A DNA stretch of 64,000 nucleotides from an uncultured Clostridia bacterium. Lineage in GTDB: Bacteria > Bacillota > Clostridia > TANB77 > CAG-465. Location of the stretch: assembly GCA_934149365.1 (NCBI GenBank), contig CAKPEI010000002.1, forward strand, positions 62,001-126,000, read 5' to 3'. Shown in pieces: positions 26,315 through 34,798 of the stretch. A model generated the notes under the pieces. That model searched no databases. It saw only the letters and a list, made by a program, of their open reading frames with translations, and had not been told where the DNA came from. Position 1 is the stretch's first letter; each line of letters starts with the position of its first letter. A program made the translations under genes and the position numbers.

Positions 26315-26932
26315 GTGCTAAAAAAATTGTTAAAAGAATATCTGGTTCAAAACAGGAAAATAGTATTGGTACTTTTTTTATGCCTTGTTGTTGGCATATT
26401 GTCAGGCATTATCATATATAACTTTTCTTCTAAAGAGGTAAAAAGTATTCTTACAAGTCAAATGACAGAGGCAATAAAATTATCTGACAATGGAGAGTTT
26501 ATAAAAACAGATGTAATATATAACGGGGTAAGGAACAATGTAGCATATATTTTTCTTATGTTTGTTTTTAGTATAATGCTATATGGCACTGTATTTATAT
26601 ATTTGCTTTATATTATAAAGGGGCTGTCTATAGGAATTTATATAGGTACTCTCTTTGGAATATTTGGCTTTTGGTGGGGAATGCTTGTTTTTTTACTTAT
26701 GGTTATACTTATTAATATGGTGTACTTACCTGCGCTATCTTTTATTGGTGTTACACTTATAAGTTATAATTTAGATATAATGGAATATAGAAGAGAAACA
26801 AAGAATATAACTACTTTTTCAAAAGTTGTAGTTAAAGTACTTTTTGGCCTTATGATTATATTTTCTAGCATAATAATTGAGCAATTAATGAGTAATGTTA
26901 TCATAAAAATAAACAATTGTGTTCAAAAATAA
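26315..26932 (+). CDS. spoIIM: Stage II sporulation protein M
   Basis: The 205-residue polytopic membrane protein has about five hydrophobic segments and matches the SpoIIM family pattern (GLSIGIYIGTLFGIFGFWWG and NMVYLPALSFIGV). In sporulating bacteria it works with SpoIID and SpoIIP in engulfment. Start GTG 26315 is 7 bases after GGTAGGTG; GTG 26306 lies inside that site. A hairpin covers the site, so expression may depend on opening it. Confidence 0.88.
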   Translation: MLKKLLKEYLVQNRKIVLVLFLCLVVGILSGIIIYNFSSKEVKSILTSQMTEAIKLSDNGEFIKTDVIYNGVRNNVAYIFLMFVFSIMLYGTVFIYLLYIIKGLSIGIYIGTLFGIFGFWWGMLVFLLMVILINMVYLPALSFIGVTLISYNLDIMEYRRETKNITTFSKVVVKVLFGLMIIFSSIIIEQLMSNVIIKINNCVQK

Positions 26933-27007
26933 AAAGCTTGTAAGTGGCTATTTTAAGGCATTCCTTAGAAATATTGAAATAACATTACATAAAAAAATAA
27001 AAAAACA

Positions 27008-27036
27008 TTGCAAATTATCGAAAAATGGTGTAAAAT
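27008..27036 (+). promoter_or_regulatory. Promoter of the Xer recombinase gene
   Basis: TTGCAA (27008-27013), 17-base spacer, TAAAAT (27031-27036). Confidence 0.65.
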
Positions 27037-27110
27037 AATGTAGACAATTAAATAGGTAAGCATGACACCGTAAAGAAAGTTGTGTAATATTATTGAATGA
27101 GGTAAATGCA

Positions 27111-27992
27111 ATGGAACTTATTATTCAAGATTTTATTGAATACTTGAAAAGCAGACAAGTATCAAAGAACACATTAGTATCTTATGAAAGAGATATTAAT
27201 CAATTAGTATCACACTTAGAGCAAATAGATAAAAAAATGATAGATGCTACAAGTGAAGATTTACAAAATTATGTTGTTTACATGCAAACTATAGGAAAAT
27301 CTAATGCTACGATTTCTAGAAGTGTTGCTTCTATTAAAGCATTTTATAAGTACTTAGTTAAAAACAAGATAATTGAAGAAAATATCGCTGAGGAGTTAGT
27401 GGCTCCAAAAGTAGAGAAGAAAGAGCTTACAATACTTACACCAAAAGAAGTAGAGTGCTTGCTTGAACAACCAAGTTCATCTGACTTAAAAGGTCAAAGA
27501 GACAAGGCAATGTTAGAAGTTCTTTACGCAACAGGAATAAGAGTTACAGAACTTATTTCTATCAAAGTGTCAGATGTTAATTTACATTCTGGATATATTA
27601 AAGTTAAGAAGAAGAATAAAGAGAGAACTATTCCAATTGGTAATGTTGCATTAAAATGTTTAAGTGAATATATAGAAAATGTAAGACCACTTCTTATTAA
27701 AACAGAAGAAGAAGAAACTTTGTTTATAAATGCAAATGGTCAAAAGATGACAAGACAAGGTTTTTGGAAGATATTAAAGCAATACAAAGAACAAGCAAGG
27801 ATTGATAAAGACTTAACTCCACATACAATAAGACATTCATTTGCTGTACATTTGTTACAAAATGGTGCTGAAGTTAAAATGGTACAAGAAATATTAGGAC
27901 ATACTGATGTTGCTTCAACTTTGATGTATACTCAAATGGCTGATATGAAGTTAAGAGATGAGTACCTAAAAGCTCACCCAAGAGGAAATTAA
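27111..27992 (+). CDS. xerD: Site-specific tyrosine recombinase, XerD type
   Basis: The 293-residue integrase has an N-terminal SAM-like DNA-binding domain (about 1-85) and a C-terminal catalytic domain with Arg in ATGIRVTEL, HTIRHSF, LGHTDVAST and the tyrosine in LMYTQM. It fits chromosome dimer resolution at dif. ATG 27111 is chosen since TGAGGT lies 7 bases upstream; TTG 27093 lacks a site. It is not next to any mobile element signs. XerC and XerD cannot be told apart with certainty by eye. Confidence 0.85.
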   Translation: MELIIQDFIEYLKSRQVSKNTLVSYERDINQLVSHLEQIDKKMIDATSEDLQNYVVYMQTIGKSNATISRSVASIKAFYKYLVKNKIIEENIAEELVAPKVEKKELTILTPKEVECLLEQPSSSDLKGQRDKAMLEVLYATGIRVTELISIKVSDVNLHSGYIKVKKKNKERTIPIGNVALKCLSEYIENVRPLLIKTEEEETLFINANGQKMTRQGFWKILKQYKEQARIDKDLTPHTIRHSFAVHLLQNGAEVKMVQEILGHTDVASTLMYTQMADMKLRDEYLKAHPRGN

Positions 27993-28003
27993 TAATTTAT
28001 TTT

Positions 28004-28039
28004 AAGCGAATACCTGGTTTGGTGTTCGTTTATTTTTTT
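28004..28039 (+). terminator. Terminator after xerD
   Basis: AAGCGAATACC and GGTGTTCGTTT pair with G-T wobbles, followed by T7. Confidence 0.85.
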
Positions 28040-28049
28040 GGAGGATGAA

Positions 28050-28787
28050 ATGAGAAATATTAAATTAACAATAGAATATGATGGCACTAATTTTCATGGT
28101 TGGCAAAAACAACCTGATAAAAGAACAGTACAAGAAGAAATAGAAAATTGTTTATCTGCAATTTTGAAAGAAAAGGTTAATATTAATGGAGCAGGAAGAA
28201 CTGATGCTGGAGTACATGCAATTGCTCAAGTAGCAAATTTTAAAACTGATAAAACGATTGGCACAAAAGAACTATATATGGCAATTAACAGTATAATATC
28301 AAAGGATATCACAATATTAAACGTGGAAGAAGTGCCAGAAGATTTTCATGCAAGAAAGTCTGCAAAAGCTAAACATTATAGATATGTTGTAAATAATTCA
28401 AAAGTTCATTCCGCGTTAAATATGAATAGAGAATATGTTTTTAAATACAATATAAATGATGAAGTTATTAGTATGGCATCTAAAGATTTAATTGGTAGAC
28501 ATGATTTTGCTGCATTTAAAGCGGCTGGAAGTGATATAGAAGATACAGTAAGAGAAATATATGATGTATCAATAAACAGAATTGGAAATAGAGTTATAAT
28601 AGATGTAATTGGAAATGGCTTTATGTATAATATGGTTAGAATAATCGTTGGTACGCTTCTTGATATCGGTTCTGGAAAGTTAGATGTATGTACTATAAAG
28701 AATATGATAGAGACAGGCGACAGAACACTAGGCGGACAAACGGTGCCTGCTTGTGGACTTTATATGGTGGAAGTACTTTATGAATAA
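28050..28787 (+). CDS. truA: tRNA pseudouridine(38-40) synthase
   Basis: The 245-residue enzyme modifies the anticodon stem. EYDGTNFHGWQ opens the protein and GAGRTDAGVHA contains the catalytic Asp; the MYNMVRIIVGTLLDIGSG segment is conserved. GGAGGA lies before ATG 28050, while the frame opening at TTG 28038 overlaps that site. The terminator of xerD ends 11 bases upstream. Confidence 0.95.
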   Translation: MRNIKLTIEYDGTNFHGWQKQPDKRTVQEEIENCLSAILKEKVNINGAGRTDAGVHAIAQVANFKTDKTIGTKELYMAINSIISKDITILNVEEVPEDFHARKSAKAKHYRYVVNNSKVHSALNMNREYVFKYNINDEVISMASKDLIGRHDFAAFKAAGSDIEDTVREIYDVSINRIGNRVIIDVIGNGFMYNMVRIIVGTLLDIGSGKLDVCTIKNMIETGDRTLGGQTVPACGLYMVEVLYE

Positions 28788-29493
28788 CAAAGCTAAAAAA
28801 GTTAAGATATTCCTATTTGTATTATCTTTGACAATTTGCATTTTAGTAACGATATATCTTTTTCCAATTATAGCTAATCTTGCTAGTAAAGAGGGACAGT
28901 TAGAATTTAAAGACAAAATAGGCAATCTTGGAGTTTACGGAGTATTAATGTTGTTTGGCCTGCAGTTTGCTCAAATGTTTTTATTTATTCTGCCAGGAGA
29001 ACCAATAGAAATATTAGCAGGAATGTGCTATGGATATATATGGGGCACTGTATTTTTGATGATATCAGCTTTTATTATTTCAGCATTCATTTTCTGGTTA
29101 GTTAAAAAGATAGGGAAAAAATTTGTGTATGAGTTTTGTAATGAAGAAAGAGTTAAAAAAATAGAAAATAGTAAATTATTTCAAAACCCTAAAAAGATAG
29201 AATGGATCATGATAATTTTGTTTATGATACCTGGAACTCCTAAAGATTTATTAACTTTTGCAGCGGGGCTTCTTCCTCTTAAACCATTACGCTTTTTATT
29301 AATAGCAACTTTTGCTAGATTTCCGTCAGTTATTTCATCTACGATTGCGGGAGCAAATTTAGTGAGTGGTAACGTGAAAGCAGCTATTATTTCATATGCA
29401 ATTACTTTTTTACTAGTTGGAGTAATTATGATTATATTAGATAAAACAGATAAAAATAAATTGGCGGAAAATGCGTTAAAAAGTATAAAGTAA
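28780..29493 (+). CDS. VTT-domain (TVP38/TMEM64, DedA-related) membrane protein
   Basis: The 237-residue protein has about five to six hydrophobic segments. FILPGEPIEILAGMCYGYIWG and FMIPGTPKDLLTFAAGLLPL are the two reentrant-type motifs of the VTT family, whose members scramble or transport lipids. ATG 28780 lies within the last codons of truA (overlap 8 bases), with GGTGGA upstream, so translation is coupled. Confidence 0.85.
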   Translation: MNNKAKKVKIFLFVLSLTICILVTIYLFPIIANLASKEGQLEFKDKIGNLGVYGVLMLFGLQFAQMFLFILPGEPIEILAGMCYGYIWGTVFLMISAFIISAFIFWLVKKIGKKFVYEFCNEERVKKIENSKLFQNPKKIEWIMIILFMIPGTPKDLLTFAAGLLPLKPLRFLLIATFARFPSVISSTIAGANLVSGNVKAAIISYAITFLLVGVIMIILDKTDKNKLAENALKSIK

Positions 29494-29517
29494 AGAGGCT
29501 ATTAAAGTCTCTTTTTT
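29492..29517 (+). terminator. Terminator after the VTT gene
   Basis: AAAGAG and CTCTTT flank an 11-base loop, ending in a T run. It starts within the stop codon and its T tail merges with the next promoter. Confidence 0.7.
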
Positions 29518-29518
29518 A

Positions 29519-29547
29519 TTGACAAGATTAACATAAAAATATATAAT
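29519..29547 (+). promoter_or_regulatory. Promoter of the ClpX-like gene
   Basis: TTGACA (29519-29524) and TATAAT (29542-29547) with a 17-base spacer match the consensus exactly. The -35 element begins at the T tail of the preceding terminator. Confidence 0.85.
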
Positions 29548-29599
29548 GTATGAGAAATGTAAATAAAGTCTTTTGTATAATTACGAGGAGGAGTTACTA

Positions 29600-30967
29600 A
29601 TGCAAGTAATAACAGGGTATTTATTTAAAATTGAAAATGTGGAGTATCAGAATAAGCAATATCGCTTGTATAAAGCTTGTGATTATATAGTTGGAATATT
29701 GTTTGAAAACACAACAAATGATAAAATGGTGCACGTAATTACAGGTGAATATGCTGGACCAAGTTTTAAATATTTTGATACTACTATATGTGATGGTTAT
29801 GTTGTGTTTGCTACAAAGAAAATTTCTGATGCTATAGAGGAGAATGACAATGTTGTGAGTTTTCCACAAATAAGGAAGAAATATTTTGAAAATCTTGCCG
29901 GAGAGTATTATAGCTACGTCAATGAAAAAGGCATGTTAACCCGCTTTGAAAATGAAGAAGTAATAGATTATTTAGAAAGAAGCCAAAAAAAGTCAAAATT
30001 TAGTGAAGAGGAACTTGAAGAAAGCAAAGATATATCGGTAATGTATAGGAAAATTAAAAAAACGATAATCTCGCAAGATGAACCAATTATGCAAATTCTC
30101 ACAGCCCTTTTCAAAAATCAACATGTTATAAATTCTGACTTGGATGATGATATTATTTCAAAATTAAAAGAGAATGTTATGATTTATGGATCTACTGGAA
30201 CGGGAAAAACAGAAATACTAAAAAGAATATCGAAGTTTTATGATATTCCCATAGTAATTCAAGATGCTACTTCCCTTTCAGAAACAGGTTATTCTGGTAG
30301 GAATATAACAGATATGTTAGAAGACTTATGTGCGGAAGCTGGCGGTAATATAAGGAAAGCGGAAAAAGGTATTTTGGTTATTGATGAATTTGACAAACTT
30401 GCTGAAAAAGAGTCGGATAACCAGACCCATGTGTCTCGTACCGGTGTTCAGCGGTCACTACTTAAACTGTTAGATGGTTCGACTTTTTATTTAAAAAATG
30501 GAAAGTTTGACACATCAAAATTAACAGTTGTTGCACTTGGAGCTTTTACTGGAATTGTTCAGGGAGATAATTACGATGAAGTCACAACTGATCATTTTAT
30601 AAAATACGGTATAATGCGAGAACTTATTGGAAGATTTCCTAAAGCTATTCCTATGAATCAACTCAAAAAAGATGATATTATTAAAATCCTCAAGGAGTCT
30701 GATTTTAGTCCGCTTAATACATATGAAAAACTTTTTGAAATGCTTAATGTAAAGTTTGAATATAGCGAAGAGTTTGTAGAATATATTGCAGAACTCGCTA
30801 TAAAAAAACAAAGTGGAGCAAGAAGTTTGAAAATAGTGTTCGATAATTGCATTAGTAGTGCGTTATTTAGAATATTTGCAGGAGAATATTCTAGTATTTC
30901 GCTTATAAAGCCAAAGGACGAAAGTGATAAGCCATATGTTTTGACCAAATCAGGTAGTGATGAGTAA
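29600..30967 (+). CDS. ClpX-like AAA+ unfoldase without zinc-binding domain
   Basis: The 455-residue protein has a unique N-terminal region (about 1-140) with no CxxC zinc fingers, then a ClpX-type AAA+ module: Walker A GSTGTGKT (197-204), pore loop GYSG (230-233; ClpX has GYVG), Walker B ILVIDE (258-263) and a sensor-2 GARS near 410. Compared with ClpX, the segment between ALGAFTG and the HFIKYGIMRELIGRFP stretch is short and lacks the IGF loop that docks ClpP. It therefore may act without ClpP. ATG 29600 follows GAGGAGGAG. Confidence 0.85.
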   Translation: MQVITGYLFKIENVEYQNKQYRLYKACDYIVGILFENTTNDKMVHVITGEYAGPSFKYFDTTICDGYVVFATKKISDAIEENDNVVSFPQIRKKYFENLAGEYYSYVNEKGMLTRFENEEVIDYLERSQKKSKFSEEELEESKDISVMYRKIKKTIISQDEPIMQILTALFKNQHVINSDLDDDIISKLKENVMIYGSTGTGKTEILKRISKFYDIPIVIQDATSLSETGYSGRNITDMLEDLCAEAGGNIRKAEKGILVIDEFDKLAEKESDNQTHVSRTGVQRSLLKLLDGSTFYLKNGKFDTSKLTVVALGAFTGIVQGDNYDEVTTDHFIKYGIMRELIGRFPKAIPMNQLKKDDIIKILKESDFSPLNTYEKLFEMLNVKFEYSEEFVEYIAELAIKKQSGARSLKIVFDNCISSALFRIFAGEYSSISLIKPKDESDKPYVLTKSGSDE

Positions 30968-30977
30968 AGTACTATCT

Positions 30978-31012
30978 AAAAGCAGATGTTTAATTACATC
31001 TGCTTTTTACTA
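30978..31012 (+). terminator. Terminator after the ClpX-like gene
   Basis: A perfect 12-bp stem (AAAAGCAGATGT / ACATCTGCTTTT) with a 6-base loop. Confidence 0.9.
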
Positions 31013-31037
31013 GTTTAAAGAATAAATAAGTAAAGAC

Positions 31038-31066
31038 TTGACATAAACCGGATAAATGTGTATAAT
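31038..31066 (+). promoter_or_regulatory. Consensus promoter of the 92-residue gene
   Basis: TTGACA (31038-31043), 17 bases, TATAAT (31061-31066). About 100 bases of leader follow, with a small AATGGC-TTAT-GCCATT hairpin near 31116-31131. Confidence 0.85.
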
Positions 31067-31170
31067 ATTACTACGTTTTAAGATTAAACAAAATTCATAA
31101 TTGATTTTTGATAATAATGGCTTATGCCATTTATTATAATAAATATTAAAGTATAAAGGAGACAAAGTTT

Positions 31171-31449
31171 ATGACTAGTACAGAAAACAGATTTGGAATT
31201 ATTAGCCAGCTTGAAAGAATGCTTAACAATCATAATACTCGGAAAAAGCATGATGTTGAGGTGGTTTTAAGAAATCGTAACAATGAGGAACTTGAAAAGG
31301 AAAATATTTGCATATACTCTGATAAAGTTGAATATGATATCAACAAAAAAGTCAGAAAAATGAAAATTGAAGGCGGCATTTGCTCATTGCGGATTGTGGA
31401 ACTTTTTAAGAAAGATGATAACGACTATTTCTTGGCATTGATTGTATAA
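31171..31449 (+). CDS. Hypothetical protein, 92 residues
   Basis: I do not recognise it. It is charged and soluble, with an N-terminal helix (ISQLERMLNNHNTRKK) and a probable beta-rich C-terminal half. It has a consensus promoter, AAGGAG before the ATG, and its own terminator, so it is a real monocistronic gene and probably well expressed. Confidence 0.75.
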   Translation: MTSTENRFGIISQLERMLNNHNTRKKHDVEVVLRNRNNEELEKENICIYSDKVEYDINKKVRKMKIEGGICSLRIVELFKKDDNDYFLALIV

Positions 31450-31465
31450 CTTTGAGAAAAAATAT

Positions 31466-31495
31466 AAGGTCAGCTATTGATTAGCTGACCTTTTT
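31466..31495 (+). terminator. Terminator with the next promoter's -35 in its loop
   Basis: A perfect 10-bp stem (AAGGTCAGCT / AGCTGACCTT) followed by T residues. The loop includes TTGATT, which serves as -35 for rpsB. Confidence 0.9.
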
Positions 31496-31505
31496 ATGGT
31501 ATAAT
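31477..31505 (+). promoter_or_regulatory. Promoter of rpsB-tsf
   Basis: TTGATT (31477-31482) and TATAAT (31500-31505), 17 bases apart. A leader of about 110 bases before rpsB contains GTTTAT...ATAAAC and CTCC...GGAG inverted arms (about 31547-31580) that might be a regulatory structure. Confidence 0.7.
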
Positions 31506-31622
31506 AAATAAGCTTTTTATGAGCAAAATACGCACATAGATATTGTTTATGCTTCTCTCCAGTCAAAGGAGTATAATAAACGCTAATATTTATGGAGGAT
31601 ATTAAGAAGGAGGAATTTTAAA

Positions 31623-32474
31623 ATGGCAATAATACCTATGAGATCATTACTAGAAGCTGGTGTTCATTTTGGACATCAAACAAGAAGATGGGATCCAAGA
31701 ATGGCTCCATACATCTTTACAGCAAGAAATGGTATATACATACTAGACTTGCAAAAAACTTTAAAGAAAGTTAAAGAAGCATACGAAGTTGTTAAAGAAA
31801 CAGTAGAACAAGGTGGAACTGTATTATTTGTTGGAACAAAAAGACAAATAGCAGATTGCATCAAAGAAGAAGCTGAAAGATGCGGAATGTACTACATTAA
31901 CAGCAGATGGCTAGGTGGAACATTAACTAACTTTGCTACAATAAAACAAAGAGTGGCAAGATTAAAACAACTAGAAGAAATGCAAGAAGACGGAACTTTC
32001 GATGTTTTACCAAAGAAAGAAGTTATTAAATTAAAACTTGAAATGGAAAAACTTGAAAAGAACTTAGGCGGAATAAAAGAAATGGAAAAAGTACCATCTT
32101 TAATATTCTTAGTAGATTCTAAGAAAGAATTTATCTGCACTAAGGAAGCTAGAAAATTAGGAATACCTACAATCGGTTTAATAGATTCAAATTGTAATCC
32201 TGATGATGTAGATTACGTTATACCAGGAAATGATGATGCTGTAAGAGCAGTTAGATTAATAACAGCTAAAATGGCAGACGCAGTTTTACATGGTAAAAAC
32301 GGTGAAGCTCCAGTTGATTTTGAAGATGACGAAGATACTTCAATGGAACAATTAGTAAAAGAAGTTGGAGAAGATAAAATAGAAAGAAAACCTAGAAAAC
32401 CAAGACAACCAAGAAATAATGATAATGACAAAAAAGACGAAAAAGCTGAAAACAAAACAGAAGAGAATAAATAG
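31623..32474 (+). CDS. rpsB: 30S ribosomal protein S2
   Basis: S2 (283 residues) shows LLEAGVHFGHQTRRWDPRM, the central coiled coil and GIPTIGLIDSNCNPDDVDYVIPGNDDA. A charged, low-complexity tail of about 45 residues (KPRKPRQPRNNDNDKKDEKAE) extends beyond the standard length. A strong AAGGAGG lies upstream. Confidence 0.96.
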   Translation: MAIIPMRSLLEAGVHFGHQTRRWDPRMAPYIFTARNGIYILDLQKTLKKVKEAYEVVKETVEQGGTVLFVGTKRQIADCIKEEAERCGMYYINSRWLGGTLTNFATIKQRVARLKQLEEMQEDGTFDVLPKKEVIKLKLEMEKLEKNLGGIKEMEKVPSLIFLVDSKKEFICTKEARKLGIPTIGLIDSNCNPDDVDYVIPGNDDAVRAVRLITAKMADAVLHGKNGEAPVDFEDDEDTSMEQLVKEVGEDKIERKPRKPRQPRNNDNDKKDEKAENKTEENK

Positions 32475-32485
32475 GAGGGATTAAA

Positions 32486-33133
32486 ATGGCAGTAACAGCA
32501 GAACAAGTAAAAGAACTAAGAGATATGACTGGTGCAGGAATAATGGACTGCAAAAAAGTATTAGTTGAAGTTGATGGAGACATCAAAAAAGCAGTTGAAA
32601 CTCTTCGTGAAAGAGGAATAGCAAAAGCTGCTAAAAAAGCAGGAAGAATTGCTTCAGAAGGACTTGTAGAAGCATACATACATAATGGAAAATATGGCGC
32701 TATGGTAGAAGTAAACAGTGAAACAGACTTCGTTTCTAAAAATGAAGAATTTAGAACATTTGTAAGAGACGTTGCAATGCATATAGCTGCTTCAAACCCA
32801 TTATATGTATCAAGAGATGAAGTTCCTGAAAATGTAATAAATGCTGAAAAAGAAGTAATAAAAGCACAAGCTTTAAATGAAGGAAAACCAGCAGCTGTTG
32901 TTGAAAAAATGGTAGAAGGAAGAATAAACAAATATTTAGCAGAAATTTGTTTACTTGACCAACCATTCGTTAAAGATCCTGACAAGACAGTAGGACAATT
33001 ATTAACAGAAAAAATAGCTACAATCGGAGAAAACATTGTAATAAGAAGATTTGTTAGATATGAAAGAGGCGAAGGTATAGAGAAAAAAGAAGAAAACTTT
33101 GCTGAAGAAGTAATGAAACAAATCAATGGTTAA
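32486..33133 (+). CDS. tsf: Elongation factor Ts
   Basis: EF-Ts (215 residues) recycles EF-Tu. The UBA-like N-terminus VKELRDMTGAGIMDCKKVL and the TDFVSKN motif are present. It is a short form with one compact core domain, as in many clostridia. It follows rpsB by 11 bases. pyrH, which usually follows, is absent. Confidence 0.96.
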   Translation: MAVTAEQVKELRDMTGAGIMDCKKVLVEVDGDIKKAVETLRERGIAKAAKKAGRIASEGLVEAYIHNGKYGAMVEVNSETDFVSKNEEFRTFVRDVAMHIAASNPLYVSRDEVPENVINAEKEVIKAQALNEGKPAAVVEKMVEGRINKYLAEICLLDQPFVKDPDKTVGQLLTEKIATIGENIVIRRFVRYERGEGIEKKEENFAEEVMKQING

Positions 33134-33154
33134 TAATTCAAAATGAATATTTAT

Positions 33155-33195
33155 AACATCATTAATAGAGTATCACTTTATTAATGATGTTTTTT
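33155..33195 (+). terminator. Terminator after tsf
   Basis: A perfect 12-bp stem (AACATCATTAAT / ATTAATGATGTT) with a 13-base loop, followed by T residues. The rest of 33196-33316 is AT-rich with nothing assignable. Confidence 0.9.
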
Positions 33196-33316
33196 CTATG
33201 TTTGCAGAAAGATATACTTGTTAAAGCAAATGAAGCAAGTATATGAAGATAAAAAAGTATAAAGGATAATTAGCAATTATTATCGAAATATTACACTTAA
33301 ATAAATTCTAAAACAC

Positions 33317-33345
33317 TTGATTTTGAGCGTATATATTAGTATAAT
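33317..33345 (+). promoter_or_regulatory. Promoter of frr-cdsA-rseP
   Basis: TTGATT (33317-33322), 17 bases, TATAAT (33340-33345). Confidence 0.75.
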
Positions 33346-33386
33346 AATATACAGTTATAATAGAGAAAATTTGGAGGAATTTTTAT

Positions 33387-33935
33387 ATGGATTATAGTTT
33401 AGTAGAAAACAAAATGCAAGAAAGAATAGATTACTTAGATACAGAACTTGGAAATATTAGAGCAGGAAGAGCAAACCCACAAATATTAAATAAAGTTCAA
33501 GTTGAATATTATGGAAGTATGACACCCCTTAATCAGGTGGCTTCTATATCAGTTCCTGAAGCAAGACAAATAATGATTGCACCATGGGATAAGAGCTTAA
33601 TTGGACCTATAATGAAAGCTATACAGGTTGCAGAACTTGGTATAAATCCTATGAATGACGGAAATGGAATAAGATTAACATTCCCAGAGCTAAACGAAGA
33701 AAGAAGAAAAGAGATCGTAAAATCAGTAAAAGCTCTTGGAGAAGATACAAAAGTTGGAATAAGAAATGCTAGACGTGATGCTATTGACGAAGCTAAAAAA
33801 TCTCAAAAAGCTGGAGAAATTAGTGAAGACGAGTTACGTGGCGTTGAAGAAAAAATACAAAAGATAACTGACAAATATGTTGCAAAAGCAGAAGAATTAG
33901 TAGTAAATAAAGAAAAAGAGGTTATGGAAGTATAA
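33387..33935 (+). CDS. frr: Ribosome recycling factor
   Basis: The 182-residue helical-bundle protein splits post-termination ribosomes with EF-G. It has the conserved IRAGRANPQIL segment near the N-terminus, VPEARQIMIAPWDKS in the hinge region and IRLTFPELNEERRKE. GGAGG lies before ATG. Confidence 0.96.
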   Translation: MDYSLVENKMQERIDYLDTELGNIRAGRANPQILNKVQVEYYGSMTPLNQVASISVPEARQIMIAPWDKSLIGPIMKAIQVAELGINPMNDGNGIRLTFPELNEERRKEIVKSVKALGEDTKVGIRNARRDAIDEAKKSQKAGEISEDELRGVEEKIQKITDKYVAKAEELVVNKEKEVMEV

Positions 33936-33950
33936 CGAAAGTAGGTAATA

Positions 33951-34763
33951 ATGAAAACAAGAATTTTATCTGGTACAATATTTGCTGCAATAGGTCTTAC
34001 TATAATATTATTACAAAAACCTTTAGTTGATAGCATATCTATAACTGTACTTGCATTAATTGCTTGCTTTGAATTCTTTAGAGCATTTAAAAATAAAGGA
34101 ATTAATGGAATACATTGGATAGGCTATATGGGGTGCCTTGCAATAATGTTGCTTGATAATCATATTGCAGAAGAATACAAAATTTTAATATATAAAATGG
34201 CTATATCTATATTGGCAGTAAGTTTATTTGCATATATGGTTATATCTAAGTTAAATAGAAATATTAGAGATATAACTGTAACTGTAATGTCACTTATATA
34301 TATACCAACGCTATTTTCATTTATAAAAAGAGTGCTAATGCTTGAAAATGGAAGACTTTTACTTTGGTATGTTATATTAGGCGCATACGCAAGTGATACT
34401 TTTGCATATTTTATAGGTCGCAGATTTGGTAAAAACAAATTATGCCCTACAATAAGTCCAAACAAAACTGTAGAAGGCTCTATAGGAGGAATAATCGGAG
34501 TTATAATATCATATGTTGTTCTTACTATAGTGGGAAATGTGTATTTTAATTTTCATATGAATGTAGTTTACTGGGTACTTATTGCCATAGTTGCTAGTAT
34601 AGTAGGTCAAATGGGTGATTTGACAGCATCTGCTATAAAAAGATATTGTGGAATAAAGGATTTTGGGAATTTAATACCAGGTCATGGAGGAATATTAGAC
34701 AGATTTGATAGTTTGATTTTTGTTGCTCCAATTGTGTATATATTTATAACGTTGTATGTATAA
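33951..34763 (+). CDS. cdsA: Phosphatidate cytidylyltransferase
   Basis: The 270-residue membrane enzyme makes CDP-diacylglycerol. The C-terminal signature runs through SIVGQMGDLTASAIKR and KDFGNLIPGHGGILDRFDS. About eight hydrophobic helices are seen. It lies 15 bases after frr; uppS is usually between frr and cdsA but is missing. Confidence 0.94.
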   Translation: MKTRILSGTIFAAIGLTIILLQKPLVDSISITVLALIACFEFFRAFKNKGINGIHWIGYMGCLAIMLLDNHIAEEYKILIYKMAISILAVSLFAYMVISKLNRNIRDITVTVMSLIYIPTLFSFIKRVLMLENGRLLLWYVILGAYASDTFAYFIGRRFGKNKLCPTISPNKTVEGSIGGIIGVIISYVVLTIVGNVYFNFHMNVVYWVLIAIVASIVGQMGDLTASAIKRYCGIKDFGNLIPGHGGILDRFDSLIFVAPIVYIFITLYV

Positions 34764-34798
34764 TTATAATATATAGAAAGTTGAAGGGTGAAATAAAG

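Noticed and set aside
27111..27992. Xer recombinase as an integrase of a mobile element
   Set aside because: Neighbours are housekeeping genes, no tRNA or att repeats are adjacent, and motifs fit chromosomal Xer.
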